From: an uncultured Ignavibacteriales bacterium
GTDB lineage: Bacteria > Bacteroidota > Ignavibacteria > Ignavibacteriales > Ignavibacteriaceae
Assembly (NCBI GenBank): GCA_903843135.1
Contig: CAIMOS010000150.1
Location: 1 to 32,255, forward strand
Length of the DNA: 32,255 bases
Reading direction: 5' to 3'
The position numbers and the translations under genes were made by a program. Below are positions 23,489 through 32,083 of this stretch, one piece after another. Within the stretch, counting starts at the first letter, position 1; each line of letters starts with the position of its first letter. The notes under the pieces are model-generated. The model saw only the letters and a list, made by a program, of their open reading frames with translations. It ran no database searches and had not been told where the DNA came from.

Positions 23489-24487
23489 TTAATTGTTTTC
23501 GTTTTCTTCTTTTAAGTATTTATCTACATCCATCCCGAACTGGAGCCCAAGATTCTCAACGATCTCCATTAATTCAGCGAGGGATTTTCTGCCGAAGTTC
23601 CTGAACTTCAGCATTTCTGATTCGTCTTTCCTTACGAGGTCAGAAATCGTTCTGATGCTTGCTGCTTTTAAGCAGTTATGTGACCTGACGCTTAATTCAA
23701 GATCATCGACGCTTGTGTTAAGCATTTTACGGATGCGCTCTTTTTCTGTGTCCATTTTAGGTTCAGCGCTTCCTTCTTCCTGGCCGTCAAGGTCAAGATT
23801 GATGAAAAGCTGCAGGTGGTCCTTCAGAATTTTTGCTGACTGAGTAAGTGCATCATCCGGAGTAATAGAACCATCAGTTACAATTTCGACAGATAATTTT
23901 TCGTAATCATTACGGTCGCCGATACGGACGTTCTCAATATCGTATTTAACGTTCTTAATCGGAGTGAAAACAGAATCCACAGGAATCACGCCTAAAGTGA
24001 AATCCGGGGCTTTATTTTCGATAGCAGGGACATAACCTCTGCCGCGGCCGAACCTTAATTCAACATCAAATTTTGCACCTTTATTAATGGTCGCAATATG
24101 CAGGTCAGGATTCAATATTTCGATATCATTTGTCTGTTTCTGAATATCTCCGGCAGTAAATTTGGACTCACCGTTAAATGAGAGATCCACTTTTACCGGT
24201 TTCTTACTTAGGAGCTTTAACCTGACCTGTTTGAGGTTAAGAATAATTTCAGTTACATCTTCAACGACTCCCGGAATAGAGGTGAATTCGTGAAGAACAC
24301 CGCTGAATTTAACTGCCGTAATGGCAGCACCGCTTAGTGAGGAAAGCAGTACCCTTCTCAGGGAATTACCCAAAGTTACTCCATAACCTCTCTCCAACGG
24401 CTGAAGTACAAATTTGCCGTAAGTATTAGAGTAGGTACCCTCATCTAATACAACTGCTTCGGGCATTTTTAAGTTGAATGCATTCAT
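23489..24487 (-). CDS. rpoA: RNA polymerase alpha subunit
   Basis: A 332-residue alpha subunit that starts assembly of RNA polymerase. The N-terminal dimerisation domain shows LQPLERGYGVTLGNSLRRVLLSS in the first 55 residues and the HEFTSIPGVVEDVTEIILNLK segment. The C-terminal domain that contacts UP elements and activators (about 250-325) has LELSVRSHNCLKAASIRTI and FGRKSLAELMEI. Both parts are complete and the length is normal. It lies between rpsD and rplQ, the usual place in the alpha operon. Confidence 0.98.
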   Translation of the reverse strand: MNAFNLKMPEAVVLDEGTYSNTYGKFVLQPLERGYGVTLGNSLRRVLLSSLSGAAITAVKFSGVLHEFTSIPGVVEDVTEIILNLKQVRLKLLSKKPVKVDLSFNGESKFTAGDIQKQTNDIEILNPDLHIATINKGAKFDVELRFGRGRGYVPAIENKAPDFTLGVIPVDSVFTPIKNVKYDIENVRIGDRNDYEKLSVEIVTDGSITPDDALTQSAKILKDHLQLFINLDLDGQEEGSAEPKMDTEKERIRKMLNTSVDDLELSVRSHNCLKAASIRTISDLVRKDESEMLKFRNFGRKSLAELMEIVENLGLQFGMDVDKYLKEENENN

Positions 24488-24516
24488 TTACTAAACCTGT
24501 TATTATTCTTAAATTA

Positions 24517-25143
24517 TTACTTAGAGTACAACTCGACAACGAGCTGCTCGTTAGCGTTAAGCGGAATTTCCGAACGCTCAGGGACCTGTACAAAAGTTCC
24601 TGTGAGGCTTGCTTTATCGACCTGTAACCACGAGTACTGGCTGTCCTTTGTTCTCTTAAGAGAATTATGGATAGCATCAAGCTTTTTGCTCTTCTCTTTA
24701 ATCTTTATAACGTCACCGGGGGCAACGATAAATGACGGGATATCCACGAGTACATCATTCACCAGGATGTGTCTGTGTCTGACCAGCTGGCGTGATGATT
24801 TACGGGAAGGAGCGAAGCCAAAACGGTAAACGACGTTATCGAGTCTTCTTTCAAGAAGTTTTACCAGGTTTTCGCCGGTAATACCCTTCTGACGTGAAGC
24901 TTTTTCAAATGAATTGTGGAACTGTGTTTCAAGCAGTCCGTAAATCCTTTTGATTTTCTGCTTCTCTCTTAACTGAATACCGTACTCTGATATTTTAGAC
25001 CTGCGGGAAGAACCGTGCTGTCCCGGAGGATAATTTCTTTTTTCAAGAGGGCATTTCTCAGTTAAGCACTTCTGCCCTTTTAAATATAATTTCTGTTTTT
25101 CTCTTCTGCATAACTTACACACAGAACCTGTATATCTTGCCAT
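24517..25143 (-). CDS. rpsD: 30S ribosomal protein S4
   Basis: S4 (208 residues) is a primary 16S rRNA binder and an early assembly protein. The N-terminus keeps four zinc-ligand cysteines, Cys9, Cys12, Cys26 and Cys31 (the zinc-binding form), and the S4 RNA-binding domain is at about 98-160 ([24 protein letters not shown]). In other bacteria S4 represses its own operon by binding the leader; no such leader was sought successfully here. It lies between rpsK and rpoA. Confidence 0.98.
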   Translation of the reverse strand: MARYTGSVCKLCRREKQKLYLKGQKCLTEKCPLEKRNYPPGQHGSSRRSKISEYGIQLREKQKIKRIYGLLETQFHNSFEKASRQKGITGENLVKLLERRLDNVVYRFGFAPSRKSSRQLVRHRHILVNDVLVDIPSFIVAPGDVIKIKEKSKKLDAIHNSLKRTKDSQYSWLQVDKASLTGTFVQVPERSEIPLNANEQLVVELYSK

Positions 25144-25164
25144 TCTATTCTATCTCCGCTCTCT

Positions 25165-25551
25165 TTATACTCTTCTTCTCTTTGGTGGCCTGCAACCGTT
25201 GTGCGGGATCGGGGTAACATCTTTAATAGATGAAATTTCCAATCCGACTGTGCTTAATGCACGGATAGCAGATTCTCTTCCCGATCCGGGGCCTTTAACT
25301 TTAACTTCAACTTTTCTTAGTCCGAGGGCATAAGCTTCTTTTGCTGCTGCTTCGGCTGTAACCTGCGCTGCATAAGGCGTGTTCTTCCTTGAACCTTTGA
25401 AGGAGTTCCTTCCTGCTGTTGACCAGGAAATTGTGTTCCCGTAGATATCGGTAAGAATAATGTGAACATTATTAAAAGTTGCTTTTACGTGGGCAACTCC
25501 TGTACTATCTACAACGGATTTCTTTTTAACTTTTTTTGCGGCTTTTGCCAA
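25165..25551 (-). CDS. rpsK: 30S ribosomal protein S11
   Basis: S11 (128 residues) forms part of the platform that contacts the Shine-Dalgarno helix. Family motifs [40 protein letters not shown] and the C-terminal [12 protein letters not shown] are intact. The N-terminus is a short Lys-rich stretch. The ATG at 25551 lies 26 bases after the rpsM stop, in standard alpha-operon order. Confidence 0.98.
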   Translation of the reverse strand: MAKAAKKVKKKSVVDSTGVAHVKATFNNVHIILTDIYGNTISWSTAGRNSFKGSRKNTPYAAQVTAEAAAKEAYALGLRKVEVKVKGPGSGRESAIRALSTVGLEISSIKDVTPIPHNGCRPPKRRRV

Positions 25552-25577
25552 GGTCTATACTCCTGTGAATATATTAA

Positions 25578-25961
25578 TTATTTCTTAGCGGCTACTTTTT
25601 TCTTGCCGGCTACAGTTTTGCGTTTACCTTTTCTGGTACGCGAGTTTGTACGCGTCCTCTGGCCTCTCACGGGCAATCCCCTTCTGTGACGGATACCGCG
25701 ATAAGTACCGACGTCCATAAGGCGTTTTATGTTCTGCTGAACCTCGGAGCGAAGGGCTCCTTCCACTTTATAATCCGCCTGAATAACAGTACGGATAGCG
25801 GCAACTTCATCTTCAGTGAGAGCAGACACTTTTTTGTTGGGGTCTACTTTTGCTTTTTCGATAATTTCAGCGGCGAACTTCTCACCGATCCCGAAAATAT
25901 ACTGAAGACCGTAATATAGTTTTTTGTTTTTTGGTAAATCTACACCGGCTATACGTGCCAA
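25578..25961 (-). CDS. rpsM: 30S ribosomal protein S13
   Basis: S13 (127 residues) lies in the small-subunit head and contacts tRNA and L5. The [14 protein letters not shown] start, [11 protein letters not shown] helix-hairpin-helix, [19 protein letters not shown] segment and Lys-rich C-terminus are all present. It begins 16 bases after rpmJ and has an AGGAGA ribosome-binding site just upstream of the ATG at 25961. Confidence 0.98.
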   Translation of the reverse strand: MARIAGVDLPKNKKLYYGLQYIFGIGEKFAAEIIEKAKVDPNKKVSALTEDEVAAIRTVIQADYKVEGALRSEVQQNIKRLMDVGTYRGIRHRRGLPVRGQRTRTNSRTRKGKRKTVAGKKKVAAKK

Positions 25962-25977
25962 TTAAAATCTCCTTTAA

Positions 25978-26094
25978 TTATCCTTGACGTTGTTTGTGTT
26001 TGGGATTCTTTTCGCAAATAACCCGCACAACACCTTTTCTCTTGATGATCTTGCAGTTTTCGCAGATCTTTTTTACTGATGCTTTAACTTTCAT
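25978..26094 (-). CDS. rpmJ: 50S ribosomal protein L36
   Basis: A 38-residue L36 between infA and rpsM, its usual place. The sequence opens [17 protein letters not shown] and keeps the CxxC-x12-C-x4-H zinc ribbon (Cys11, Cys14, Cys27, His32), so this is the zinc-binding form. It ends KHKQRQG as in the family. The ATG is at 26094, nine bases after the infA stop. Confidence 0.97.
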   Translation of the reverse strand: MKVKASVKKICENCKIIKRKGVVRVICEKNPKHKQRQG

Positions 26095-26103
26095 TTTAGG
26101 TCC

Positions 26104-26322
26104 TTATTTATATCTGTAAGTAATACGGCCTTTGGTAAGATCGTAAGGTGAAATCTCCAGGGAGACTTTATCACCAACCAGAATTTTAATAAAATGCATT
26201 CTCATTTTACCGGAAATATGAGCAAGGATCTCGTGGCCGTTGTCTAACTTTACCTTAAAGTAAGCGTTAGGCAGGGTCTCTGTCACGATTCCGTCTATTT
26301 TAATAGGGCCTTGTTTACTCAT
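26104..26322 (-). CDS. infA: translation initiation factor IF-1
   Basis: IF-1 (72 residues) is a single OB-fold that blocks the ribosomal A site during initiation. The family core is clear: [35 protein letters not shown] at about 6-41 in outline, then [23 protein letters not shown] at the end. It lies three bases after map and nine before rpmJ, as in most spc-alpha clusters. Confidence 0.98.
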   Translation of the reverse strand: MSKQGPIKIDGIVTETLPNAYFKVKLDNGHEILAHISGKMRMHFIKILVGDKVSLEISPYDLTKGRITYRYK

Positions 26323-26325
26323 TAT

Positions 26326-27087
26326 TTAACAAACTGTTAATATTTCCGGTTCTTTATCGTTAATTAAAATTGTATGTTCAAAATGCGCTGACGGCTTGCG
26401 GTCTTTTGTAACTATTGTCCATCCGTCGTACGCTACTCTTACTTCATATTTTCCTAAGTTGACCATTGGCTCTATTGCCAGTGTCATCCCGTTCTTCAGT
26501 TTAGGCCCTGTTCCCTTTTTCCCGAAATTCGGGATCGAGGGGTCTTCGTGTAAATATTTACCGACTCCGTGTCCCGTGAGGTCTCTTACGATTGAAAACC
26601 CGCGACTTTCGCAGTGGACCTGGACTGCATTAGAAATATCGTGAAGCCTGTTCCCCACAACCGCCTGTTTGATTCCGAGATAAAGAGACTCCTCGGTGGC
26701 CTTCATCAAATCTGTTTTTTCAGTCGAGATCTCTCCGACTGCGACGGATAAAGCTGCATCCCCAAAAAATCCGTTCTTAACAACCCCTACATCAATCGAG
26801 ATGATCTGACCGCTTTTCAGTTCCCTGCTTCCGGGGATACCGTGTACTACTTCTTCATCAATCGAGGCGCAGATCGAACCGGGGAATGGAGGCGTATTCA
26901 TCTGCCTGTATCCCTTAAACGCCGGTTTTCCGCCCCTGGAAAGAATATGGTCCTCGGCCATTTTATCAAGTTCAATTGTTTTAACCCCCGCTTTCACATT
27001 CTTTTTTAGCAGATCAAGAACTTCTGCTACAATCTTACAGCTCTCCCTTATGTAGTCAACTTCTGTTTTAGACTTTATTAAGATCAC
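26326..27087 (-). CDS. map: methionine aminopeptidase, type I
   Basis: A 253-residue type I methionine aminopeptidase that removes the initiator Met from nascent proteins. The two-metal site is intact: Asp in SIDVGV and in FFGDAAL, His in GHGVGKYLHEDP, Glu in IEPMVNLG and Glu in HFEHTIL. It starts at GTG 27087, four bases after secY, and ends three bases before infA. No adk lies between secY and map, unlike in Gram-positive bacteria. Confidence 0.97.
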   Translation of the reverse strand: MILIKSKTEVDYIRESCKIVAEVLDLLKKNVKAGVKTIELDKMAEDHILSRGGKPAFKGYRQMNTPPFPGSICASIDEEVVHGIPGSRELKSGQIISIDVGVVKNGFFGDAALSVAVGEISTEKTDLMKATEESLYLGIKQAVVGNRLHDISNAVQVHCESRGFSIVRDLTGHGVGKYLHEDPSIPNFGKKGTGPKLKNGMTLAIEPMVNLGKYEVRVAYDGWTIVTKDRKPSAHFEHTILINDKEPEILTVC

Positions 27088-27091
27088 TAAA

Positions 27092-28426
27092 TCAGCGGCG
27101 GCCTTTAATTTTACCTGATTTCATAAATCCGTCGTAATGCCGCATCAATAAATGCGATTCAATTTGCTGCAGTGAATCAAGAGCAACACCGACTATAATC
27201 AGCAAGCTTGTTCCTCCGAAGAACGCTGAAAATCTGCCGGAGACTCCAAACTGGGAGATAAATGCCGGAAGGATCGCGATGATCGCAAGGAACACTGAAC
27301 CCGGAAGAGTGATCTTTGTTAATATATTATCAATAAACTCAGAAGTAGCTTTGCCGGGACGAATACCGGGGACAAAACCTCCCTGTTTCTTCATCGTATC
27401 AGCAACTTCTTTCGGATTGAAAGCAATTGCTGTATAAAAATAGGTGAAGAATACAATCATCAGTGCATATAAAAACGAATACACCGGTGATGTGTATACA
27501 AAATAGGTTGCAACTGACTGTAAAAATTCGCTGTTCGGGAAGAATGAAAGAACTGTATTAGGAATGAACATAATCGACTGAGCGAAGATTATGGGCATTA
27601 CACCTGCCGTGTTAACTCTTAAAGGAATATACTGTGTAACACCGCCGTAAACTTTTCTTCCTACAACCCTCTTGGCGTACTGTACAGGTATTCTTCTCGT
27701 ACCCTGAGTAACAAGAATAACGCCCGCAATAATGAGGACCATAAGAATGAGAAGAATAATTTCAATAATAAGGCCTCTCTGGCCGGTAGAGAGCATTTGA
27801 TACTCATCAAGTACTGCATACGGGAAACGGTCGATGATACCGATAAAGATTATCAAAGAGATACCGTTACCGATACCTTTTTCTGTTATCTGCTCGCCCA
27901 TCCACATCATAAACATAGTGCCTGATGTAAGGATGATAATCGTTGATAAAGTCCAGAAAAATCCCTGAACTTCAACAGGAATTATAGGCAGTCCCTGGAA
28001 ATCAATATTGTTCAGCCTGATAGTCACGCCCCACGCCTGCATAGCAGAAATCAGAACTGTACCGTAGCGTGTTAGCTGGGTGATCTTCTTACGGCCTTCT
28101 TCGCCTTCCTGCTGTAATTTTTGGAAGTACGGAACAACCGCGCCCATCAGCTGAATGATGATGGATGAGCTGATGTAAGGCATAATTCCAAGCGCGAAGA
28201 TGGCAGCGTTCGAGAACGCACCGCCAACGAACAGATCGTACAAACCGAAAAGGTTATCGGAAGTAGAATTCTGCATTGCCTGGCTTAACAGCGTCGAGTC
28301 AATACCCGGGAGGGTTATGTGCGCTCCCAGCCTTACTATAACGAGTAATGACAGAGTATATATAATCCTCTGCCTCAGCTCGTGAATTTTAAAAATGTTT
28401 CTGAATGATTCGGTTAGTTTGGACAT
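27092..28426 (-). CDS. secY: preprotein translocase subunit SecY
   Basis: SecY (444 residues) is the channel of the Sec translocon in the inner membrane. Ten hydrophobic helices are visible. Signature parts include the plug and TM2 region (ALGIMPYISSSIIIQL), the cytoplasmic loop GKKITQLTRY region, RRIPVQYAKRVVG and LRVNTAGVMPIIFA, and FNPKEVADTMKKQGGFVPGIRPG near the end. The length and topology are normal. It follows rplO by nine bases and precedes map by four. Confidence 0.98.
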   Translation of the reverse strand: MSKLTESFRNIFKIHELRQRIIYTLSLLVIVRLGAHITLPGIDSTLLSQAMQNSTSDNLFGLYDLFVGGAFSNAAIFALGIMPYISSSIIIQLMGAVVPYFQKLQQEGEEGRKKITQLTRYGTVLISAMQAWGVTIRLNNIDFQGLPIIPVEVQGFFWTLSTIIILTSGTMFMMWMGEQITEKGIGNGISLIIFIGIIDRFPYAVLDEYQMLSTGQRGLIIEIILLILMVLIIAGVILVTQGTRRIPVQYAKRVVGRKVYGGVTQYIPLRVNTAGVMPIIFAQSIMFIPNTVLSFFPNSEFLQSVATYFVYTSPVYSFLYALMIVFFTYFYTAIAFNPKEVADTMKKQGGFVPGIRPGKATSEFIDNILTKITLPGSVFLAIIAILPAFISQFGVSGRFSAFFGGTSLLIIVGVALDSLQQIESHLLMRHYDGFMKSGKIKGRR

Positions 28427-28435
28427 CTACTTAAC

Positions 28436-28891
28436 TTATATCTTAGTGATTGTTCCGCCCGCCGCCGCGATCTTCTCTTCAGCTTTCTTACTGAATCCGT
28501 GGGCAACGATATTTATTTTAGCCTTCAGATCTCCGTCGCCCAGAATTTTGTAAGGGCGCAAAGCTGAAGAAATCAGTCCGCTTTTATAAAGCACTTTAGC
28601 ATCAATTGTTCCTTCAGGTTTTTTACCATCGACAAATTTCTGCAACTGAGAAAGATTTACTACCTGGTAAACAACTTTGAAAGGGCTGTTAAAGCCAACT
28701 TTAGGAATACGACGCTGTAAAGGCATCTGGCCACCTTCGAACCACGCTCTGTGCTTCGCACCCGAACGCTGATTCTGGCCGTTCATACCTTTTGTTGAAT
28801 ATCCTCCGTGTCCGGAACCTTCGCCTCGGCCGATTCTTTTTCTCTTTTTCTTAGAGCCTTCAGCATATTTGAGATTACTTAAAAGATCCAT
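28436..28891 (-). CDS. rplO: 50S ribosomal protein L15
   Basis: L15 (151 residues) is a late-assembly protein of the large subunit. It has the glycine- and basic-rich N-terminal arm (KRKRIGRGEGSGHGG, STKGMNGQNQRSG) that threads into 23S rRNA, the GGQMPLQRRIPKVGF segment, and the C-terminal globular domain ending GGTITKI. It lies between rpmD and secY in the standard spc order. Confidence 0.98.
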   Translation of the reverse strand: MDLLSNLKYAEGSKKKRKRIGRGEGSGHGGYSTKGMNGQNQRSGAKHRAWFEGGQMPLQRRIPKVGFNSPFKVVYQVVNLSQLQKFVDGKKPEGTIDAKVLYKSGLISSALRPYKILGDGDLKAKINIVAHGFSKKAEEKIAAAGGTITKI

Positions 28892-28905
28892 CGCTCTTAC
28901 CTGCC

Positions 28906-29094
28906 TTACTCTTTCACTTCTTCAATTTTTAATAAATGCTGCACTTTTTTGATCATACCGCGAATCTGCGGGGTATCATTATGGACGACAGAATAACTTG
29001 GACGGCCAAGGCCTAACGCTTTAATCGTGCGTTTCTGAGTTTCAGTTCTGTCTATAATACTTTTTGTCTGTGTAATTTTTAATTTTGCTGACAT
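28906..29094 (-). CDS. rpmD: 50S ribosomal protein L30
   Basis: L30 of the large subunit, 62 residues from the ATG at 29094. An ATG six bases earlier (29100) is also in frame, but an AAGG sequence is better spaced for the 29094 start and the family begins with the short Lys-rich LKITQTKS strand. The core RTETQKRTIKALGL, VHNDTPQIRGMIKKVQHLL is typical. It lies between rpsE and rplO. Confidence 0.95.
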   Translation of the reverse strand: MSAKLKITQTKSIIDRTETQKRTIKALGLGRPSYSVVHNDTPQIRGMIKKVQHLLKIEEVKE

Positions 29095-29109
29095 CTGCAT
29101 ACCCTTATA

Positions 29110-29625
29110 TTAGCTGTTAAACAGTTCTTTAACTGTCATTCCTCTTTTGTTAGCCATTGTCCTGGCATCAATAAGATTTAATAAGCCAGATAATGTGGCT
29201 TTAACCTGATTGTGAGGGTTGCTGGAACCAAGAGACTTTGTTAAAACATCCTGAACACCCGCTGCTTCAAGCACAGCGCGGACACCGCCGCCTGCTATCA
29301 GCCCGGTACCCGGAGAAGCCGGCTTTAATAATACTCTGCCGGCACCGAATCTTCCGATGATCTGGTGAGGTATAGTGTTCTTAAACACGGTAACCTTGAC
29401 GAGATTCTTCTTTGCGTCGTCAATACCTTTTTGGATTGCATCGGTAACTTCATTTGCTTTGCCGAGACCAACACCAACAACGCCCTGACCATTGCCCACT
29501 ACCACAATCGCGTTAAAACCGAATCTTCTTCCGCCTTTAACCACCTTTGCTACGCGGTTAATGTGGACTACTTTCTCTTTTAAGTCTTGTGCTTCAATTG
29601 ACTTTATGTTAGCAAATTTTTTCAA
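29110..29625 (-). CDS. rpsE: 30S ribosomal protein S5, TTG start
   Basis: S5 (171 residues from TTG 29625) helps fidelity and mRNA unwinding at the entry channel. It contains the S5 double-stranded RNA-binding fold ([19 protein letters not shown]) and the C-terminal domain ([31 protein letters not shown]). The same frame stays open to an ATG at 29709, but that start lies inside the tRNA-Gln gene and gives a non-family N-terminus. The TTG at 29625 has a good GGAG six bases upstream and yields the usual length. S5 follows the tRNA gene rather than rplR directly. Confidence 0.95.
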   Translation of the reverse strand: MKKFANIKSIEAQDLKEKVVHINRVAKVVKGGRRFGFNAIVVVGNGQGVVGVGLGKANEVTDAIQKGIDDAKKNLVKVTVFKNTIPHQIIGRFGAGRVLLKPASPGTGLIAGGGVRAVLEAAGVQDVLTKSLGSSNPHNQVKATLSGLLNLIDARTMANKRGMTVKELFNS

Positions 29626-29631
29626 ATTTAA

Positions 29632-29635
29632 CTCC
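29632..29635 (-). promoter_or_regulatory. Shine-Dalgarno fixing the rpsE TTG start
   Basis: GGAG on the minus strand six bases before the TTG at 29625-29623. It places the start 53 bases downstream of the tRNA 3' end and rules against the longer frame through the tRNA. Confidence 0.75.
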
Positions 29636-29677
29636 GATGAATTCCTAATTATAATTTCATTTTTATTATAGTTTCTT

Positions 29678-29751
29678 TGGCTGCCGGGGGAGGAGTCGAA
29701 CCTCCACATACGGCTCCAAAGGCCGCTGTCCTGCCATTAGACGACCCGGCA
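29678..29751 (-). tRNA. tRNA-Gln (UUG)
   Basis: A 74-base cloverleaf on the minus strand with encoded CCA (29680-29678). The acceptor stem TGCCGGG pairs with CCCGGCA over seven bases with discriminator G. The anticodon stem GCGGC/GCCGT encloses the loop CTTTGGA with anticodon TTG, which reads CAA/CAG glutamine. The T-arm GGAGG-TTCGACT-CCTCC is canonical. It sits in the same orientation between rplR and rpsE, so it must be cut out of the ribosomal-protein transcript or have its own promoter. Confidence 0.95.
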
Positions 29752-29768
29752 GTACTTATATTATTTAT

Positions 29769-30134
29769 TTAGAACTTAAGACCCTTTTCCCTGGCACCTT
29801 CAGCTAAAGACTGAATGCGGCCGTGGTATCTGTACCCGTTTCTGTCGAACACAACTTCTTTTATGTTCATATCAAGAGCGCGTTCAGCCAGAAAAGTTCC
29901 GGTGAGTTTGCTCTTAGATGTTTTTCCCTTAACTGTTTTTGCTTTTTCTGCAAGTTCTTTGTTAAGGGTGGAAACTGATAATAATGTTTTACCGGTTGTA
30001 TCATCAATGAGCTGAGCGTAGATATGGTTGAGGCTTCTGTAAACGCTCAAACGCGGTTTCTCAGCTGTACCGGAAATTTTCTTCCGGATCTTCATCTTTG
30101 ATCTTAAACGTAAATTGGATTCTTTCTTAATCAT
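29769..30134 (-). CDS. rplR: 50S ribosomal protein L18
   Basis: L18 (121 residues) binds 5S rRNA with L5. Motifs include RLRSKMKIRKKISGTAEKPRLSVYRS in outline, HIYAQLIDD, and the C-terminal VVFDRNGYRYHGRIQSLAEGARE. The stop lies about 18 bases before the tRNA-Gln 5' end. It follows rplF by 17 bases. Confidence 0.98.
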   Translation of the reverse strand: MIKKESNLRLRSKMKIRKKISGTAEKPRLSVYRSLNHIYAQLIDDTTGKTLLSVSTLNKELAEKAKTVKGKTSKSKLTGTFLAERALDMNIKEVVFDRNGYRYHGRIQSLAEGAREKGLKF

Positions 30135-30151
30135 TTCAAATTCTCCTAAAA

Positions 30152-30691
30152 CTATTTGCCTGCCGTTTTACCAGCTTTTCTTCTGATCTGTTCAGTGCTG
30201 TACTTAACACCTTTACCTTTATATGGTTCCGGTTCTTTGAATGAGCGGAGTTTAGCGGCAACCTGGCCGACCAACTGTTTGTCAATACCACTGATTACAA
30301 TCTGTGTAGGAGTGGTTGACGCAACGGTGATCCCTGCCGGCGGCATAAAATAAATCGGGTGAGAGAATCCAAGGTTAATGAGAAGATTTGCACCTTTCTG
30401 CTCAACCTTATAACCAACACCAACGATATCGAGAGTTTTCGAATAACCTTCAGAAACACCGAGGATCATATTCTGGAGCAGGGCCCTCATAAGTCCGTGA
30501 AGCGCGCGATTCTCTTTCAGGTCATTAGGGCGCGTAAATACGTATTCGCCATTCTCTGTTTTCATCTCAATATTAGGATGAAGAGTTGAGCTAAGCTCAC
30601 CTTTCGGTCCCTTAACCTTAATTTCATTGCCGCTAACGGAGACTGTTACTCCTTTAGGGACGGCTACAGGTTTTTTTCCAATTCTTGACAC
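30152..30691 (-). CDS. rplF: 50S ribosomal protein L6
   Basis: L6 (179 residues) lies near the factor-binding site of the large subunit. It opens MSRIGKKPVAVPKGVTV, has the two tandem L6 domains, and ends with the family signature PEPYKGKGVKYSTEQIRRKAGKTAGK in outline. It follows rpsH by 23 bases. Confidence 0.98.
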   Translation of the reverse strand: MSRIGKKPVAVPKGVTVSVSGNEIKVKGPKGELSSTLHPNIEMKTENGEYVFTRPNDLKENRALHGLMRALLQNMILGVSEGYSKTLDIVGVGYKVEQKGANLLINLGFSHPIYFMPPAGITVASTTPTQIVISGIDKQLVGQVAAKLRSFKEPEPYKGKGVKYSTEQIRRKAGKTAGK

Positions 30692-30714
30692 AGTAAAACT
30701 CCAAACTTAAATAA

Positions 30715-31110
30715 TTACCAGATATAACAGAGAACTTCGCCGCCGACTGAAGCCAAACGAGCTTGTTTATCTGTCATTAATCCTTTAGATGTTGATATAA
30801 CGGCAATACCGTAACCATTGTATACTCTCGGTAAAGACTCCGAATCAGCGTACTGCCTTAAACCGGGCTTGCTTATTCTTTTGAGGCCGGTAATGGCTGA
30901 ACCGCCGTTTGTATATTTAAGCAGTATACGTATAACATTCTGCTTATTGTCTTCAATAATAGTATAATCATTAATAAATTTCTGCTGTTTAAGGATCTCA
31001 ACGAGGCCCTTCTTTAAGTTCGAACAAGGGACATCAACTTTCCTCTTGTTGGCTTTGACAGCGTTTCTTACTCTTGTTAAAAGATCTGCAATCGGATCAG
31101 TTACGTTCAT
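30715..31110 (-). CDS. rpsH: 30S ribosomal protein S8
   Basis: S8 (131 residues) organises the central domain of 16S rRNA; in E. coli it also represses its operon by binding the rplE leader. The [17 protein letters not shown] start, [12 protein letters not shown] segment and C-terminal [26 protein letters not shown] signature (in outline) are complete. It lies between rpsN and rplF. No S8-binding leader was identified here. Confidence 0.98.
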   Translation of the reverse strand: MNVTDPIADLLTRVRNAVKANKRKVDVPCSNLKKGLVEILKQQKFINDYTIIEDNKQNVIRILLKYTNGGSAITGLKRISKPGLRQYADSESLPRVYNGYGIAVISTSKGLMTDKQARLASVGGEVLCYIW

Positions 31111-31122
31111 CTTTTTCTCCTA

Positions 31123-31392
31123 TTACCAACTTGCCTTTTTAATTCCGGGAAGCTCACCGTTAAGCGCTTTTTCACGGAACACTAATCTTGAAATTCCGAA
31201 TTTCCTGTAATAGCCTCTGGCCCTGCCTGTTGACTGGCAGCGGTTGTGGAGTCTTATCGGAGCGGAGTTTCTTGGCAACTGCTGCAATGCATCGTAATCG
31301 CCGTTAGCTTTTAACTCCTCGCGGATTTTCTTGTACTTTTCTACTAATCTTTTTCTCTTCTCTTCGCGTGCAAATAAACTTTTTCTTGCCAT
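31123..31392 (-). CDS. rpsN: 30S ribosomal protein S14 (zinc-free long form)
   Basis: S14 (89 residues) is in the small-subunit head. This is the longer form without the CxxC...CxxC zinc site of the short type: it has only one Cys in [18 protein letters not shown]. The C-terminus [21 protein letters not shown] matches the family. It lies between rplE and rpsH in standard order. Confidence 0.97.
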   Translation of the reverse strand: MARKSLFAREEKRKRLVEKYKKIREELKANGDYDALQQLPRNSAPIRLHNRCQSTGRARGYYRKFGISRLVFREKALNGELPGIKKASW

Positions 31393-31404
31393 AAAAACTC
31401 CTCT

Positions 31405-32058
31405 TTATGCTCTTACTTCTTTTTTGCGGAACGGGAAACCAAACGCAGAGAACAATTCATAAGCTTCGTTATCCGTCATTGCTGTGGTAACAAAGGAAAT
31501 GTCCATACCAAGGATCTTAACAACCTTGTCAACATTAATTTCCGGGAAAATAATCTGTTCCTTAACGCCGATGGTATAATTTCCGCGTCCGTCGAATGAT
31601 TTATCGGAGAGTCCTCTGAAGTCTCGTACACGCGGTAAAGCGATGTTAATAAACCTGTCAAGGAATTCATACATCTGCTCTTTACGCAGAGTAACCATAG
31701 CGCCGATATTAACACCTTCGCGAAGTTTGAAGTTAGAAATCGCTTTCTTGGCTTTTCTTACGCTTGGTTTCTGACCGGTGATAGCTTCCAGGTCCTTTAT
31801 AGCTTCTTCAAGTAATTTTGGATCAGATACTGCATCGCCAACACCGAAGTTAACTACGATCTTTACTAGCTTCGGTACCTGCATAACGCTGGTGTAGCTG
31901 AATTTTTTCATTAATGAAGGAACGATTTCCTTTTTGTAAACTGAGTGCAAACGGTTCGGAACTCTCTCCATCTTCTCGTTTGAAGCGGCTTTTACCGGTT
32001 CAGGGGCTTTTTTACCCTTCTGCTCAGTCTTCTCTCTTTTTTCCTGTTTGGATGCCAT
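31405..32058 (-). CDS. rplE: 50S ribosomal protein L5, N-terminally extended
   Basis: L5 (217 residues) binds 5S rRNA and contacts S13 across the subunit interface. The core begins near residue 38 ([24 protein letters not shown] in outline) and includes [26 protein letters not shown], and ends [12 protein letters not shown]. The first ~35 residues are a Lys/Glu/Pro-rich extension not found in the usual ~180-residue protein. An internal Met30 could be an alternative start, but upstream AAGG supports the ATG at 32058. Confidence 0.96.
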   Translation of the reverse strand: MASKQEKREKTEQKGKKAPEPVKAASNEKMERVPNRLHSVYKKEIVPSLMKKFSYTSVMQVPKLVKIVVNFGVGDAVSDPKLLEEAIKDLEAITGQKPSVRKAKKAISNFKLREGVNIGAMVTLRKEQMYEFLDRFINIALPRVRDFRGLSDKSFDGRGNYTIGVKEQIIFPEINVDKVVKILGMDISFVTTAMTDNEAYELFSAFGFPFRKKEVRA

Positions 32059-32083
32059 TTTTATTATAACCTTAAAAACTTAT

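Noticed and set aside
27087-27092. Missing adk between secY and map as an anomaly
   Set aside because: Many lineages lack adk at this position, so it is ordinary variation.
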